Positions 63,909 through 64,000 of a stretch of 64,000 nt of DNA are shown here, piece by piece. The stretch's first letter is position 1, and every line of letters begins with the position of its first letter. Source of the stretch: Actinomycetota bacterium (GTDB lineage Bacteria; Actinomycetota; Acidimicrobiia; Acidimicrobiales; Poriferisodalaceae). Under the pieces are notes generated by a model. That model ran no database searches. It was not told the DNA's origin and was given only the letters and a program-made list of their open reading frames with translations. The stretch lies in NCBI GenBank assembly GCA_014238065.1, contig JABABU010000025.1:117648-181647 (forward strand). The letters are read 5' to 3'. A program made the position numbers and the translations under genes.

Positions 63909-63982
63909 GGGGCTGTAGCTCAGATGGCTAGAGCACCTGCTTTGCAAGCAGGGGGTCGTGGGTTCGAGTCCCATCAGCTCCA
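63909..63982 (+). tRNA. tRNA-Ala (anticodon TGC)
   Basis: Acceptor GGGGCTG/CAGCTCC (one G-T pair), D-arm GCTC-AGATGGCTA-GAGC, anticodon arm CCTGC-TTTGCAA-GCAGG (anticodon TGC) and T-arm GTGGG-TTCGAGT-CCCAT. Discriminator A at 63982; CCA not encoded. Confidence 0.97.
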
Positions 63983-64000
63983 CAACAGAAGTACCTGGTC

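Overview
The window is a compact chromosomal segment from a bacterium, almost certainly an actinobacterium. The gene order around position 38,000-48,000 (rnpA-rpmH | dnaA-dnaN-recF-DUF721-gyrB-gyrA-DUF3566-tRNA-Ile) and the leftward flank (DUF5318-ponA, pcnA, DUF6049-murJ, pseudokinase, ECF sigma, trxB-trxA-cwlM, parB-parA-rsmG-jag-yidC-yidD) reproduces the layout around the Mycobacterium replication origin. Two WhiG/FliA-type sigma factors, a zinc-free bS18 and a DddP-like M24 enzyme suggest a marine, Acidimicrobiia-like (Ilumatobacter-type) organism; that lineage assignment is inference from gene content only. No insertion sequence, prophage, integrase or CRISPR array was seen.

Layout. 1-12,400 is metabolic and accessory: a cyclic-nucleotide-binding protein, a membrane Fe-S oxidoreductase of the EtfD type, an MFS exporter, bifunctional dCTP deaminase, tRNA-Gly, a secreted SGNH-like lipoprotein, a four-gene minus-strand operon (CotH kinase, DUF4956, VTC, ADP-ribosylglycohydrolase) and a DddP-like M24 protein. 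12,500-15,900 is the replication/translation operon rpsF-ssb-rpsR-rplI followed by dnaB, with a strong terminator and a perfect DnaA box between rplI and dnaB. 16,000-20,600 holds DUF192, a class A PBP, DUF5318 and pcnA. 20,700-32,200 runs rightward through carD, GNAT, DUF6049, murJ, degV, a pseudokinase, ECF sigma and its probable partner, trxB, trxA and a catalytically degenerate CwlM. 32,300-38,400 runs leftward: parB-parA with two parS-like sites, rsmG, a two-gene (split) Jag, yidC, yidD, rnpA, rpmH.

38,400-40,610 is the origin: the divergent rpmH/dnaA spacer with inverted repeats and DnaA boxes, dnaA, then the dnaA-dnaN spacer with DnaA boxes running into a textbook DnaA-trio. dnaN, recF, dciA, gyrB and gyrA follow. 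48,000-64,000 contains a TadE-like/M15 peptidase fusion, DUF3566, tRNA-Ile, a saccharopine-dehydrogenase-like protein, the two WhiG/FliA-like sigma factors, a mycothiol-dependent-type isomerase, a CtpE-like P-type ATPase, lgt, a degenerate GGDEF protein beside two glycosyltransferase-like genes, arfB, a threonine dehydratase, an LLM flavin oxidoreductase and tRNA-Ala.

Functionally the centre couples chromosome replication (DnaA, DnaN, RecF, DciA, DnaB, SSB, gyrase), segregation (ParAB/parS), protein insertion (YidC/YidD), RNA processing (RnpA, PcnA), redox (TrxAB) and cell-wall synthesis control (MurJ, pseudokinase, CwlM, PBP). The most notable signals are the DddP-like M24 gene with all published metal ligands at identical spacing, the DnaA-trio origin, secondary DnaA-box sites at dnaB and parB, recF without a canonical full-length start codon, the split Jag, and several pseudoenzymes. 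No wholly new system could be demonstrated; the CotH-DUF4956-VTC-ADP-ribosylglycohydrolase operon and the sigma/pseudo-GGDEF/glycosyltransferase neighbourhood are the best candidates for unexplained biology.
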